Assembly: GCA_051985675.1 (NCBI GenBank)
Contig: JBPYFJ010000035.1
Location: 1-64,000 of the forward strand
From: JAFAXD01 sp051985675
GTDB lineage: Bacteria; Pseudomonadota; Alphaproteobacteria; Rhizobiales; Xanthobacteraceae
Direction: 5' to 3'
DNA: 64,000 nt
This document shows positions 44,174-53,045 of this stretch, in pieces. Under the pieces are notes generated by a model that saw only the letters and a program-made list of their open reading frames with translations, had not been told where the DNA came from and made no database searches. Positions within the stretch are counted from its first letter, which is position 1; every line of letters starts with the position of its first letter. The translations under genes were made by a program, and so were the position numbers.

Positions 44174-44449
44174 CTATTCGGCTGCGATTGCGGCGTGGGC
44201 CGCGTCGCCGGTCGCCAGCGCGGCCAGGATTTTCTTGACCAGCTCGCGTGCCGACTCGGCGCTGATCTCGACCGCCACGCGGTCGCGGCCGCCCTCGGCT
44301 TCGCAAATGAAATCGATGCCGAGCGCGTGGTCGAGCGGCGCATGATAGGGATGGTCGTAATAGACATTGGCGGTGTCGACGTGCATCCAGCCCTTCGGGC
44401 CCTTGGCGCTGCCGAACAGCGCGGCTTTTTCAACGATGTATGAACACAT
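44174..44449 (-). CDS. DUF6295-like small protein
   Basis: A 91-residue soluble protein starting MCSYIVEKAALFG with YYDHPYHAPLDHALGIDF in the middle; I recognise this pattern as the DUF6295 family. A strong AGGAGAT sequence precedes the ATG. It follows the dienelactone hydrolase gene by 13 bp, so the two form an operon and may act together. The conserved histidines could bind a metal or substrate. Function unknown. Confidence 0.75.
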   Translation of the reverse strand: MCSYIVEKAALFGSAKGPKGWMHVDTANVYYDHPYHAPLDHALGIDFICEAEGGRDRVAVEISAESARELVKKILAALATGDAAHAAIAAE

Positions 44450-44462
44450 GCCGATCTCCTGA

Positions 44463-45224
44463 TTATTTTTGCCCGCCGATGTGCTTGTGCAGGAAGCCGA
44501 TGACTTTCTTCCAGCCGTCGGTCGCCTGCTCGGCGCGATAGCTCGGACGGTTGTTGGCGAAGAACCCGTGGCCGGCGCCGTCGTAGCGGTGGAACTCGTA
44601 GGTCTTGCCGAGTTTCTTAAGCAGCGCCTCGGTGCGGTTGACGTGATCGGGCGACGGGTTGGGGTCGTCGTTGCCGAATATTCCAAACAGTGGGCAGCGC
44701 AGGTTCTCGGTCAGCTCGATCGGGGCGCGCGGACGCTTGTCGTTGAGCAGCGCGGGATCTTCGACGATGACGTTGCCGCCCCAGCAGTCGACCGCGGCAT
44801 CGACATTGGGCAGACGGCAGGCGACCAGATAGGTGTGACGTCCGCCCGAGCAGAAGCCCATCACGGCGACCTTGCCGTTGGCGTAGGGCAGGGCGCGCAC
44901 AAACTCCATCGCGCCCGCGACGTCGCCGATCACCTGCTCATCGGGCACGCCGCCGGCCGCCCGCACCCGCGCGCCGATGTCATCCGGATCGCCCGGACCT
45001 TCGCGAAAGTAGAGGTGCGGGGCTATGCCGAGGAACCCGTGGTAGGCGAGCTTGCGCGGGACTTCCTTGATCCACTCGTCCCATCCGGGCATGTGATGAA
45101 TGATGACGACGCCCGCAAAGGGGCCGGGCCCGAGCGGTCGCGCGAAATAGGCTTCGCCCAGATCGCCGTTGTGGCCCTTGAACGTCACGGTTTCTGCAAG
45201 CATGGCCTGATAGGGAAAGTTCAT
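44463..45224 (-). CDS. Dienelactone hydrolase family protein
   Basis: An alpha/beta hydrolase of about 253 residues. The nucleophile is a cysteine, Cys125 in GFCSGG, as in dienelactone hydrolases; the acid is in GNDDPN and the histidine in GAGHGFF. Such enzymes open lactone rings in aromatic breakdown. The ATG at 45224 has GAGGA five bases upstream and is preferred to the ATG at 45239. It is co-directional with the DUF6295-like gene and lies beside an aromatic monooxygenase, hinting at a shared pathway. Confidence 0.87.
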   Translation of the reverse strand: MNFPYQAMLAETVTFKGHNGDLGEAYFARPLGPGPFAGVVIIHHMPGWDEWIKEVPRKLAYHGFLGIAPHLYFREGPGDPDDIGARVRAAGGVPDEQVIGDVAGAMEFVRALPYANGKVAVMGFCSGGRHTYLVACRLPNVDAAVDCWGGNVIVEDPALLNDKRPRAPIELTENLRCPLFGIFGNDDPNPSPDHVNRTEALLKKLGKTYEFHRYDGAGHGFFANNRPSYRAEQATDGWKKVIGFLHKHIGGQK

Positions 45225-45310
45225 GGAGTCCTCGCGCAATTGGGTACGGCGGTCGATTGTGCGGCTATGAACGCGGGGCTTATCATGCGCGCGTGCGGGC
45301 GTGGATCAAG

Positions 45311-46363
45311 ATGGCTAGCCGACGAGCAACCGTGCGCCAGCGGCCGGTAATCGCGATGACGGTCACGTGCGTGGTGTGGGCTTGCAGCGCCGCGCTGATC
45401 GCGTTCGCCGTGCTGGCGTTGCCGGTGCGGGCACAGCAGGCCCCGGCGCCGCCGCGGGCCGCCGTGCCGCCGGCGGACAGCACCTTGTTCGGGGAAGATG
45501 CGCGCGAGCCGATCACCACGGTCACCAAGGTCACCACGTTTCAGGTTCCGCCTGACGTCGATCGCACGTCGCGTGAGTCGATCTGCCTGATGGTCGAAGC
45601 GGCGGCGCGCGCCAACAATCTTCCGGCCGAATTCTTCGCGCGCATCATCTGGCAGGAGAGCCGGTTTCAGTCGGACGCGATCGGGCCGTTGACCCGGCGC
45701 GGGACGCGCGCGCAGGGGATTGCCCAGTTCATGCCCGGCACGGCCGCGGAGCGCGCGGTGCTCGATCCGTTCGATCCGGTGCAGGCGCTGCCGAAGGCGG
45801 CCGAGTTTCTGGCCGAGCTGCGCAGCAAGTTCGGCAATCTCGGGTTGGCGGCTGCCGCCTACAACGCCGGGCCGCAGCGCGTGCGCGACTGGCTCAGCGG
45901 ATCACGCAGCTTGCCGAGCGAGACCCGCAACTATGTCTATGCCGTCACCGGCGTCTCCGCGGACGACTGGGCCGCCGGCGCCAAAGACTCGAGCCGGCCG
46001 CTGCCGCCGAGCTGCAACGACATGATTGCCCTGTTGCGCCGTGGTCCGAACCCGTTTGTGGCGGAGCTGGAGAAGCGCGTCGTGCAGGGCACGCTCGCGC
46101 CGTGGGGCGTGCAGCTCAGCGCCGGATTCTCGCGTGAGCGCGCGCTCGTCTCCTACGCGCGCCTCGCCAAACAATATGCGACTGTGCTCGCGGGCTATGA
46201 TCCGAGCATCCTCGCCACGACGCTACGCAATCGCGGGTCGCACGTGTTCTATCAGGTACGCATCGGGGCGCAGACCCGCGCCGGAGCGGACGAGTTGTGC
46301 GCCCGCATTCACAAGGTCGGCGGGCCGTGCCTCGTCCTGCGCAACCTGAAAGCCCCGGCTTGA
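45311..46363 (+). CDS. SLT-type lytic transglycosylase with SPOR domain
   Basis: A secreted protein of about 350 residues with a hydrophobic signal region, an SLT (Slt70-like) catalytic domain and a C-terminal SPOR-like domain. The catalytic Glu116 lies in IIWQESRF, followed by AQGIAQFMPGTA and AAAYNAGPQRVRDW. The end (SHVFYQVRIGAQTRAGAD to CLVLRN) matches SPOR domains, which bind denuded glycan strands at the septum. This suggests action at division sites. The ATG at 45311 follows GGATCAAG; an in-frame start at 45257 is less likely. Confidence 0.85.
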   Translation: MASRRATVRQRPVIAMTVTCVVWACSAALIAFAVLALPVRAQQAPAPPRAAVPPADSTLFGEDAREPITTVTKVTTFQVPPDVDRTSRESICLMVEAAARANNLPAEFFARIIWQESRFQSDAIGPLTRRGTRAQGIAQFMPGTAAERAVLDPFDPVQALPKAAEFLAELRSKFGNLGLAAAAYNAGPQRVRDWLSGSRSLPSETRNYVYAVTGVSADDWAAGAKDSSRPLPPSCNDMIALLRRGPNPFVAELEKRVVQGTLAPWGVQLSAGFSRERALVSYARLAKQYATVLAGYDPSILATTLRNRGSHVFYQVRIGAQTRAGADELCARIHKVGGPCLVLRNLKAPA

Positions 46364-46525
46364 TCCTTCATTCGGCCTTGCGCCACAGTGCCCGGCGTGT
46401 GGGCGGTTGGCTCCGTCGACTTGCGCACGCTCGACCAGCACCCCGGAGCGTCGATTTCGAGCCTCATCCCGTCAGTGTCGTGTCGCCGGTGTTCGCCCAA
46501 CGCGCCGTTCGCAAGGCCCGAAATG

Positions 46526-46556
46526 TTGACGTCCGATAAGCCGTGATCCCTGATAG
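46526..46556 (+). promoter_or_regulatory. Possible promoter of doxX
   Basis: TTGACG (46526-46531) is followed after 18 bp by CTGATA, some 40 bp before the doxX start. The match is moderate. The rest of the 230-bp gap after the transglycosylase gene shows no gene or repeat. Confidence 0.3.
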
Positions 46557-46593
46557 TATAGAAGACCTCAGCGCGTCTACGGGAGGAATTATT

Positions 46594-47013
46594 ATGCCTG
46601 CAATCGATAGCTTTCTCGCAACGTGGTCCCCACGTGTCCTGAGTATCTTGCGCATCATCGTTGGTCTGCTGTTCCTGGAGCACGGGACGTCGAAATATCT
46701 GAGCTTGCCAGTTTCGCAGATGACGGGAGTGGCCCCCACGTCTCTCTCCGGCATCAACGGCGTGATTGAGATCGTTGGCGGGGTGCTGATTGTGCTCGGC
46801 TTGTTTACTCGTCCGGTCGCATTCATCCTGGCGGGCGACATGGCGGTCGCCTACTTCATAGCGCATGGGCCGAGGGGCTTCTTTCCGCTTTTGAACGGCG
46901 GTGAGTTGGCAATCGTCTACTGCTTCGTGTTTCTGTATCTCGCGGTGGCTGGAGGCGGCGAGTGGAGCGTTGATCAACTCTGGGTGACCAGAAAGGCCCC
47001 GCGGGCTGCGTAG
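46594..47013 (+). CDS. DoxX family membrane protein
   Basis: A 139-residue inner-membrane protein with four hydrophobic segments and the DoxX pattern LRIIVGLLFLEHGTSKYL, GVIEIVGGVLIVLGLFTRPVA and FFPLLNGGELAIVYCFVFL. DoxX proteins are linked to thiol or sulfur redox chemistry in some bacteria, but the family is broad and the role here is unknown. GGGAGGA lies seven bases upstream of the ATG. A decayed C-terminal piece of a second DoxX gene follows directly. Confidence 0.88.
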   Translation: MPAIDSFLATWSPRVLSILRIIVGLLFLEHGTSKYLSLPVSQMTGVAPTSLSGINGVIEIVGGVLIVLGLFTRPVAFILAGDMAVAYFIAHGPRGFFPLLNGGELAIVYCFVFLYLAVAGGGEWSVDQLWVTRKAPRAA

Positions 47014-47048
47014 GCACCTAGTCTCAACACACCGCGCCGCGTGGGGGG

Positions 47049-47147
47049 TGGGAATTCCCGGCACTGCTGCTCATCGTCTATTTCGCGATCTTCTTCCGCG
47101 GCGCCGGTCGCTGCTCGATCGACAAGATGATCGGCAAGGAGTTCTGA
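47049..47147 (+). pseudogene. Remnant of a second DoxX-family gene (C-terminal end)
   Basis: In the frame of 47049-47147 the sequence reads WEFPALLLIVYFAIFFRGAG, then a segment ending DKMIGKEF and TGA, which is the usual last helix and tail of DoxX proteins. There is an in-frame stop upstream at 47019 and no N-terminal part, so it is a fragment. The intact doxX just before it ends differently (WSVDQLWVTRK), so this is not its own tail. A past tandem duplication or recombination is the likely origin. Confidence 0.6.
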
Positions 47148-47226
47148 TCCTTGCTAGGATAAATGGGCGACCCGGATGGGAGGCACCTTCCATCCGGTAT
47201 CGCCGGTCAATCGTCCTTCCACCGCA

Positions 47227-47952
47227 ATGGGGTTCAACTTGACAACGGTCGTTCTTGCGCACGGCGCCTGGTCTTCGGCTTGGGCGTGGAAAAAAGTGCG
47301 TCCTCTGATGGCTGCATCCGGCCACCAGTTCTTCGCGCCGACCTACACCGGGCTCGGCGAACGCGCTCATCTCGCCAATCCGTCGAATGATCTCGAAACC
47401 CATATCCAGGACGTGTTGGGGGTGATCGAGTGCGAGGAGCTGCGCGACCTCGTGCTGATCGGGCACAGCTACGGCGGCATGGTCGCAACCGGCGTGGCCG
47501 ATCGCGCGCGCGGCCGGGTCAGCCACCTGATCTATCTCGATGCGTTCGTGCCCAAGGACGGCCAGGCGTTGATCGACTTCGTTCCGCAGGCGCAGCGCGA
47601 CCGCATGCGCGACAGCGTCAAGGCGGGCGACGGATGGCGGGTCGCGCCCAACCCGACGCCGCCCGATACCTCGCCGGAGGATCTGGCCTGGGTTTCCCGG
47701 CACCGCCTGCCGCAATCGTTGAAATGCTTCGAGCAACCGCTTGGACTGCAGGGTGGAATGTCGGTTCCGCGATCGTATATCCAGTGCATGCGTTACGCGG
47801 AGCAGGGCCCGTTCGGGCAATTTGCCAAGCAGGTGAAGGCCGACGGCGGATGGCGCAGCTATGACCTCGACGCCAGCCACAGCCCGAACGTGACCGCGCC
47901 GGAGCTGCTGGTGAAGACCCTCAACGCGGTCATCGCGGCCGGCGGCGGGTGA
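47227..47952 (+). CDS. Alpha/beta hydrolase (EstC/salicylate-esterase-like)
   Basis: A 241-residue hydrolase without signal peptide. It has VVLAHGAWSSAW as the oxyanion region, Ser81 in GHSYGG as nucleophile, a YLDAFVP acid segment and the histidine in DASHSPN. This belongs to the plant-esterase-like group (PF12697) that includes small-molecule esterases and hydroxynitrile-lyase relatives. The ATG at 47227 starts the domain. It overlaps the first in-frame ATG of the next gene, so the two are probably co-transcribed. Substrate unknown. Confidence 0.82.
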   Translation: MGFNLTTVVLAHGAWSSAWAWKKVRPLMAASGHQFFAPTYTGLGERAHLANPSNDLETHIQDVLGVIECEELRDLVLIGHSYGGMVATGVADRARGRVSHLIYLDAFVPKDGQALIDFVPQAQRDRMRDSVKAGDGWRVAPNPTPPDTSPEDLAWVSRHRLPQSLKCFEQPLGLQGGMSVPRSYIQCMRYAEQGPFGQFAKQVKADGGWRSYDLDASHSPNVTAPELLVKTLNAVIAAGGG

Positions 47953-47981
47953 TACTGGCGAAGGAACGGATCAGATCCACG

Positions 47982-48736
47982 ATGGCGCGTTATCTGATCA
48001 TCCTTATCGTCGCGTGCGTGGCGGTGTCGGTTGCGAGTGCGCGCGCCGAGGACGCGAAAGTGTTGACCGCCGGCGCGATGAAGCCGGTGTTGCTGGCGGT
48101 CGCCGACGACTTTCACGCGGCCAGCGGGCACACCATGAGCGTCGACAACGACACCGTCGGCGCGCTGGTGAAGCGCATTCAGGGCGGCGCAACGTTCGAT
48201 GTCGCGATCCTGACGCCGGCGGCGAACGAGGAACTCTCCAAGGCCGGCAAGATCGTGCGCGCCGGCGATCTGGCGCGGGTCGGGATCAGCGTGATCGTCA
48301 AAGCGGGCGCGCCGAAACCCGACATCAGCACGGTTGCGGCGTTCAAGCAGGCGCTGCTGCAGGCGAAATCGATCGCCTATATCGACCCGGCGAGTGGCGG
48401 CTCGAGCGGAATCTATCTGGCCGGTCTGTTCCAGCGGCTCGGGATCGCGGACGCACTCAAGCCGAAGAGCAAGCTCAAGCAGGGCGGCAGCACGGCCGAT
48501 CTGGTCGCGAGCGGCGAAGCCGAACTCGCCTGCAGCAGAACAGTGAAATCGCGTTCGCCCCCGGCGTCACGCTGGTCGGGCCGCTGCCCGCCGAGATCCA
48601 GAACTACACGATCTACGCGGCCGGGCTCAGCACCAAGCCGCAGGCGCCGACCGCTGCGCTCGCGCTGTTGGCCTGGCTGATGCGCCCGGCGATGGCGCCG
48701 GTGCTTAAGGACAAGGGATTGCTGCCGCCGTCCTGA
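47982..48736 (+). pseudogene. Molybdate-type ABC substrate-binding protein, frameshifted
   Basis: The gene encodes a signal peptide (ending ARA-EDAK) and a ModA-like type 2 binding protein: VLTAGAMKPVLLAVADDF, the TFDVAILTPAANEEL loop and YIDPASGGSSGIYL. At about 48530 the frame breaks: after GEAELA the protein continues in the next frame as QQNSEIAFAPGVTLVGPLP and onward to a TGA at 48734-48736. A missing C in a GCCCTG context would explain it. Either the gene is recently inactivated or there is a sequencing error. No permease or ATPase is linked. Confidence 0.82.
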
Positions 48737-48775
48737 TTTGGCGCGGCGGGCGACCAAAGTGTTAGGGCGATGACC

Positions 48776-49693
48776 TTATTCGCCGCGGCGCGCGCGCCGG
48801 TTGACCCAGCCGACGGCCAAGCCCGCAAAGCGCCCCATCGGCGGCCGGCTGGCATACGGCTCATCGAGCGAATATCCCCGTGCGTAGTGCAGGTCGCGCG
48901 GCGGCTCGACAACCTTGCGATAGAGGTGCCAGGTCGAGTGGCCGAGGATCGGCACCACGATGGCGAGGCCGAAGAAGAACGGCAGCGAACCGATCACCAG
49001 CAGCACCGCGACGATCAAGCCCCAGACCGCCATGGTCACCGGGTTCGCCGCAACCGCGCGCACCGAGGTCCACAGCGCCACCGCGGCGCCGACGTCGCGA
49101 TCGAGCAGCAGCGGAAACGAGACGACGCTGATCGTCAGCACCGCGACCGCGTAGAGAAAGCCGATGCCGTTGCCGAGGACGATCAGGTACCAGCCGGTCT
49201 CGGTGGTGAGCACGTCGTGCGCGAAACCGGTGAGCGAGCTTGGGGCGAGCACGCCGAACAACGACTGGTAGATCGCCTGCGCGGTTGCGAGCCAGGCGAT
49301 GAAGATCAGCATCAACAACGCGCCGAGCGCGAGGATGGCGGGGAACGACGGCGACTTGCGAATGTCGAAAATATGCGTCCAGTGGGTATCGAGGCCCTGT
49401 TCGCGGCGGCGGCTGAGCTCGTAGAGGCCGACGGCGGCGAGCGGTCCGACCAGGGCAAAACCGGTCGAGAGCGGATAGAGCAGGGGCAGTACGTCGTAGC
49501 CAAACGCCATGCGGGCCAACACAAAGCCGACGATCGGGTAGATCAGCCCGAGGAAGATGACGTGGCTCGGCATCGCGGCAAAATCATCAAGCCCGTGCGC
49601 CAAGGCGTCCCTGATGTCGTCAAGCCCGATCTTGCGAACCGTCAGACGGGCTGGGGTTTCAGTTGGGCCATTGATGACATGAATATGCGCCAT
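48776..49693 (-). CDS. DUF2189 integral membrane protein
   Basis: A membrane protein of about 305 residues with the DUF2189 outline: a conserved N-terminal VRKIGLDDIRDALAHGLDDF helix, then six or so hydrophobic segments (for example AILALGALLMLIFIAWL) and a short tail YARGYSLDEPYASRP. Function is unknown for the family; the amphipathic start followed by helices is typical. The ATG at 49693 has GGGAGG upstream. It is convergent with the frameshifted binding-protein gene. Confidence 0.85.
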   Translation of the reverse strand: MAHIHVINGPTETPARLTVRKIGLDDIRDALAHGLDDFAAMPSHVIFLGLIYPIVGFVLARMAFGYDVLPLLYPLSTGFALVGPLAAVGLYELSRRREQGLDTHWTHIFDIRKSPSFPAILALGALLMLIFIAWLATAQAIYQSLFGVLAPSSLTGFAHDVLTTETGWYLIVLGNGIGFLYAVAVLTISVVSFPLLLDRDVGAAVALWTSVRAVAANPVTMAVWGLIVAVLLVIGSLPFFFGLAIVVPILGHSTWHLYRKVVEPPRDLHYARGYSLDEPYASRPPMGRFAGLAVGWVNRRARRGE

Positions 49694-49844
49694 GACGATG
49701 CCTCCCGATCGCGATCGCGGCGCACGGACCCGTGGCCGGATCATGCCTGAGTAAGATGACTCGCCAACAGCCGTTCTGTTCCTTCACAATTGTGTGCAGC
49801 TTATTGCGCTGCGCAACCATTAGGACTCACCCGAGAGGTTGGAG

Positions 49845-50546
49845 ATGATCGTCAAGGCGCTGTTTTTCGACGTGTTTGGAACGCTGGTCGATTGGCGCAC
49901 CAGCATCGCGCGTGAGGCGGAAGCGCTGCTCAGGCCGCTCGGCTTCGCCATCGACTGGCCTGCGTTCGCGGACGCGTGGCGCGCGGAATATCAGCCCGCC
50001 ATGACCGAGGTGCGGGAGGGCCGCACGCGGTTTTGCAAGCTCGACCTGCTGCATCGCAAAAACCTCGAGCGCATCCTGCCGCGGTTCGGACTGGCGTCGG
50101 TGCCGCCGGCGCTGCTCGACGATCTCAATCTGGCGTGGCACCGCCTCGACGGCTGGCCGGATTCCGCGCCGGGGCTTGCGCGCCTCAAGCGCAAGTTTGC
50201 GATCGCGCCGGTGTCCAACGGCAATATTTCGCTGATGGTCGATCTCGCCCGTCGCAACGGCTTTCCGTGGGACGCGATTTTGGGCTCGGAGATCGCCGGC
50301 GATTTCAAGCCGAAGCCGCGCGTCTATCTCGCCGCCTGCAAGGCGCTCGATCTCGCACCTGAACAATGCATGATGGTGGCGGCGCATGCGAGCGATCTTG
50401 CCGCCGCCGCGGCCTGCGGTTTGCGCACCGGATTCGTCGCGCGCCCCAACGAGTACGGCCCCGGCAAGGGATCGAAGGCGCCGAAGGCGCCGGTCGACGC
50501 CGACGCGGCGAGTCTCGAAGAGCTCGCAACGAAGCTCGGCGCCTAA
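49845..50546 (+). CDS. Haloacid dehalogenase type II (HAD superfamily)
   Basis: A 233-residue HAD hydrolase. The nucleophile Asp9 is in FFDVFGT, the second motif is in VSNGN, and later motifs are FKPKPRVY and the AAHASDLAAAAACG loop. This matches L-2-haloacid dehalogenases, which replace the halogen on short carboxylic acids with hydroxide. The ATG at 49845 is preferred to a TTG six bases before it because GAGAGG lies at a better distance. Activity on haloacids rather than phosphates is inferred from the family pattern. Confidence 0.87.
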   Translation: MIVKALFFDVFGTLVDWRTSIAREAEALLRPLGFAIDWPAFADAWRAEYQPAMTEVREGRTRFCKLDLLHRKNLERILPRFGLASVPPALLDDLNLAWHRLDGWPDSAPGLARLKRKFAIAPVSNGNISLMVDLARRNGFPWDAILGSEIAGDFKPKPRVYLAACKALDLAPEQCMMVAAHASDLAAAAACGLRTGFVARPNEYGPGKGSKAPKAPVDADAASLEELATKLGA

Positions 50547-50562
50547 GCGTGTCCCGCTGCAG

Positions 50563-51891
50563 CTACTCGTATTCGCCCTCGATATCCTTGCCGGTGTAGT
50601 CGGTCATCATCGCGACCGCGATCAGGGTTATCACCGCGCACACCGCGATGTAGCCGGCGATCGCGTACGGCGTTCCGTAGGTCGCGTAGAGCCAGGTCGC
50701 GATCAGCGGCGCCGGGCCGCCGGCGATCACCGACGCCATCTGATAGCCGAGCGACGCACCGCTGTAGCGCAGCCGGCCGGTGAACGACTCGGCGATCAGC
50801 GCCGCCTGCGGGCCGTACATCATGTCGTGCGGCACGAGCGACAGCACGATCGCAATGAAGATCACCGCCAGCGAACCGGTGTTGAGCATGCCGAAGTAGA
50901 CGAAGCCGAACACGCCGACGGTCACCGCGCCGATCACATACATGCGCTTGCGCCCGATGCGGTCGGAGATGTGTCCGAACAGCGGGATCGACACGAACGA
51001 GAGCACTGATGCGGCGAGCACCGCCACTAGCAGGAAGTCGCGCGACACCTTGAGCGAGGCAGTGCCGTAGGCGAACACGAAGGCGGTGAAGATGTAGAAC
51101 GGTGCCTGCTCGGCGAGGCGCGCGAACGCGCTGAGGATGATTTCCTTCGGCTGCCGCTTGATGACCTCGAGCATCGGGGTCTTTTCGATTTTCTTCTCCG
51201 CAACGAGCTTGCTGAAGACCGGCGTCTCCATGATTCCGAGACGGATCCACAGGCCGACCGCAACCAGGATCAGGCTCAGGAAGAACGGCACGCGCCAGCC
51301 CCAGGTCAGGAACTGGTCGCCTGCGAAATAGCTGAAGCCGAGCACGGCCAGATTGGCCAGGAACAGGCCGCACGGAACCCCGAACTGCGGCCAGGACGCG
51401 ATGAACCCGCGCGAGCCGTGGGTCTTGCACCACTCCATCGACAGCAGCACCGAGCCGCCCCACTCGCCGCCGACGCCGACGCCCTGGATGAAGCGCAACA
51501 CGGTGAGGATGATCGCACCCCAGATGCCGATCTGCTCATAGGTCGGGACCACCGCGACCAGGAAGGTCGCAATACCCATCAGCAACAGCGTGATGATCAG
51601 GGTGGACTTGCGCCCGATGCGATCGCCGTAGTGCCCGAAAATCGCGGCGCCGACCGGCCGCGCCACGAACCCGATCGCGTAGATGCCAAACGCGTTCAGC
51701 GTGCCGGTGAGGCGATCGGTTTCCGGGAAGAACAACTTGGCGAACACCAAACCGGTGACGATGCTGTAGAGAAAAAAATCGTACCACTCGATCGCCGTAC
51801 CGACGGTCGATGCGATCACGGCGCGGCGAAGCTGCCGCGTGTGTTCGGCGTCGGACAGCGGGGCGGTGGTGACGGTGGCGGCGACGGCCAT
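50563..51891 (-). CDS. MFS transporter, metabolite:H+ symporter (MHS) type
   Basis: A 442-residue 12-helix transporter. MHS marks are clear: GTAIEWYDFFLYS in helix 1, GHYGDRIGRKSTLI in the first cytoplasmic loop, RFIQGVGVGGEWGGSVLL, and the repeated GHISDRIGRKRMYVIG in the second half. Relatives import alpha-ketoglutarate, proline betaine, shikimate or aromatic acids. It probably takes up an organic acid feeding the nearby catabolic genes, but the substrate is not evident. Convergent with the dehalogenase gene. Confidence 0.9.
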   Translation of the reverse strand: MAVAATVTTAPLSDAEHTRQLRRAVIASTVGTAIEWYDFFLYSIVTGLVFAKLFFPETDRLTGTLNAFGIYAIGFVARPVGAAIFGHYGDRIGRKSTLIITLLLMGIATFLVAVVPTYEQIGIWGAIILTVLRFIQGVGVGGEWGGSVLLSMEWCKTHGSRGFIASWPQFGVPCGLFLANLAVLGFSYFAGDQFLTWGWRVPFFLSLILVAVGLWIRLGIMETPVFSKLVAEKKIEKTPMLEVIKRQPKEIILSAFARLAEQAPFYIFTAFVFAYGTASLKVSRDFLLVAVLAASVLSFVSIPLFGHISDRIGRKRMYVIGAVTVGVFGFVYFGMLNTGSLAVIFIAIVLSLVPHDMMYGPQAALIAESFTGRLRYSGASLGYQMASVIAGGPAPLIATWLYATYGTPYAIAGYIAVCAVITLIAVAMMTDYTGKDIEGEYE

Positions 51892-52014
51892 GGATGCTTC
51901 TCCCTGACAATGCGCTGCGCTCGCACAGTGCTTGTTTCTGTTACGATAACGATGCGCTCAAAGCCCATATGCCGCAAGGGCATGGCGCGCGTTTCCAACC
52001 GCCGGGAGTAGACC

Positions 52015-52824
52015 ATGACGGTCCGCATCGAACAGCAGGAACACGTCACCACGATCATCATCGATCGCGTCGATGCGCGCAACGCCGTCGATTATGCGAC
52101 CGCCGACGCGCTGACGGAGGCCTTTCTCGCCTTCGAGGCGGATGCGGATGCCAGGGTCGCGGTATTCTGGGGTGCCGGCGGGACGTTCTGCGCCGGCTAC
52201 GACCTCAAGTACGCTGCGACGCTTGCCGATCCGGATGCGTTCCGGCGCGACTTCACCGCGCGCATCGATTTTCCCTCCACCGGCGTCATTCCGCGCGGCC
52301 CGATGGGGCCGTCGCGGCTCGCTCTGTCGAAGCCGGTGATCGCCGCGGTTGAAGGCGCCTCAGTCGCGGGTGGCATGGAGCTCGCGCTCTGGTGCGACAT
52401 GCGGGTGATGGCGGAGGATGCCTACTTCGGCGTCTATTGCCGGCGCTGGGGCATTCCGCTAATCGACGGCGGCACCGTGCGCCTGCCGCGACTCGTCGGC
52501 GCCGGGCGCGCGATGGACATCATCCTAACGGGACGCAAGGTGCCGGCCGACGAGGCGTTGCGCATCGGGCTCGCCGAACGCGTGGTGCCGCGCGGCTCTG
52601 CGCGCGCCGCGGCGGAGGAGCTCGCGCGCGAGATTGCGCGCTTCCCGCAGGCGGCGGTGCGGGCCGACCGGCGCAGCGCCTATGAAAGCTTCGGCCTTGG
52701 CACCCGCGACGCGCTGGCGCTGGAGTGGGCGGGCGGCATCGACGCCTTCATGCTGGAGGGCGCGGCCGGCGCCGCGCGCTTTGCGCAGGGACGCGGGCGG
52801 CAGGGCGACTTCCTGGATATTTGA
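52015..52824 (+). CDS. Enoyl-CoA hydratase/isomerase (crotonase) family protein
   Basis: A 269-residue crotonase-fold enzyme. Oxyanion-hole segments are GGTFCAGYDLK and EGASVAGGMELAL. The usual catalytic glutamate region (PE-GG) reads LIDGGTVRLPR, with Asp in place of Glu, so hydratase activity is uncertain and isomerase or other acyl-CoA chemistry is possible. No fatty acid degradation operon is attached. It is divergent from the MHS transporter with about 120 bp between starts. Confidence 0.85.
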   Translation: MTVRIEQQEHVTTIIIDRVDARNAVDYATADALTEAFLAFEADADARVAVFWGAGGTFCAGYDLKYAATLADPDAFRRDFTARIDFPSTGVIPRGPMGPSRLALSKPVIAAVEGASVAGGMELALWCDMRVMAEDAYFGVYCRRWGIPLIDGGTVRLPRLVGAGRAMDIILTGRKVPADEALRIGLAERVVPRGSARAAAEELAREIARFPQAAVRADRRSAYESFGLGTRDALALEWAGGIDAFMLEGAAGAARFAQGRGRQGDFLDI

Positions 52825-52873
52825 ATTTTGTGGGAGCGAGGCTCGCGTTAGCGGAGCATGCAATACGTTCAGT

Positions 52874-52992
52874 CCTCGTCCTGAGGAGCCTCGCGCAGCG
52901 AGGTGTCTCGAAGGACGGCCAAGGGGAACGTCGTCGCTCTTGGCCCATCCTTCGAGACGCGTGACCTGGCGGTCACGCTCCTCAGGATGAGG
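52874..52992. repeat. Inverted intergenic repeat, Bradyrhizobium-type (copy 1)
   Basis: Arms of about 47 bp beginning CCTCGTCCTGAGGAGC and ending GTCTCGAAGGACGGCC are matched in reverse by GGCCCATCCTTCGAGACGC to CTCCTCAGGATGAGG. Each arm has a small internal palindrome. The same family occurs at 54234-54367. Such CCTGAGGAGC/CGAAGGATG repeats are abundant between genes in Bradyrhizobium relatives. No coding capacity. Confidence 0.75.
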
Positions 52993-53045
52993 CCCGAAAG
53001 TTTGACTGGCGCTCAGGTGGAGCGAGCCGTGAAGGACGTTGCGAC

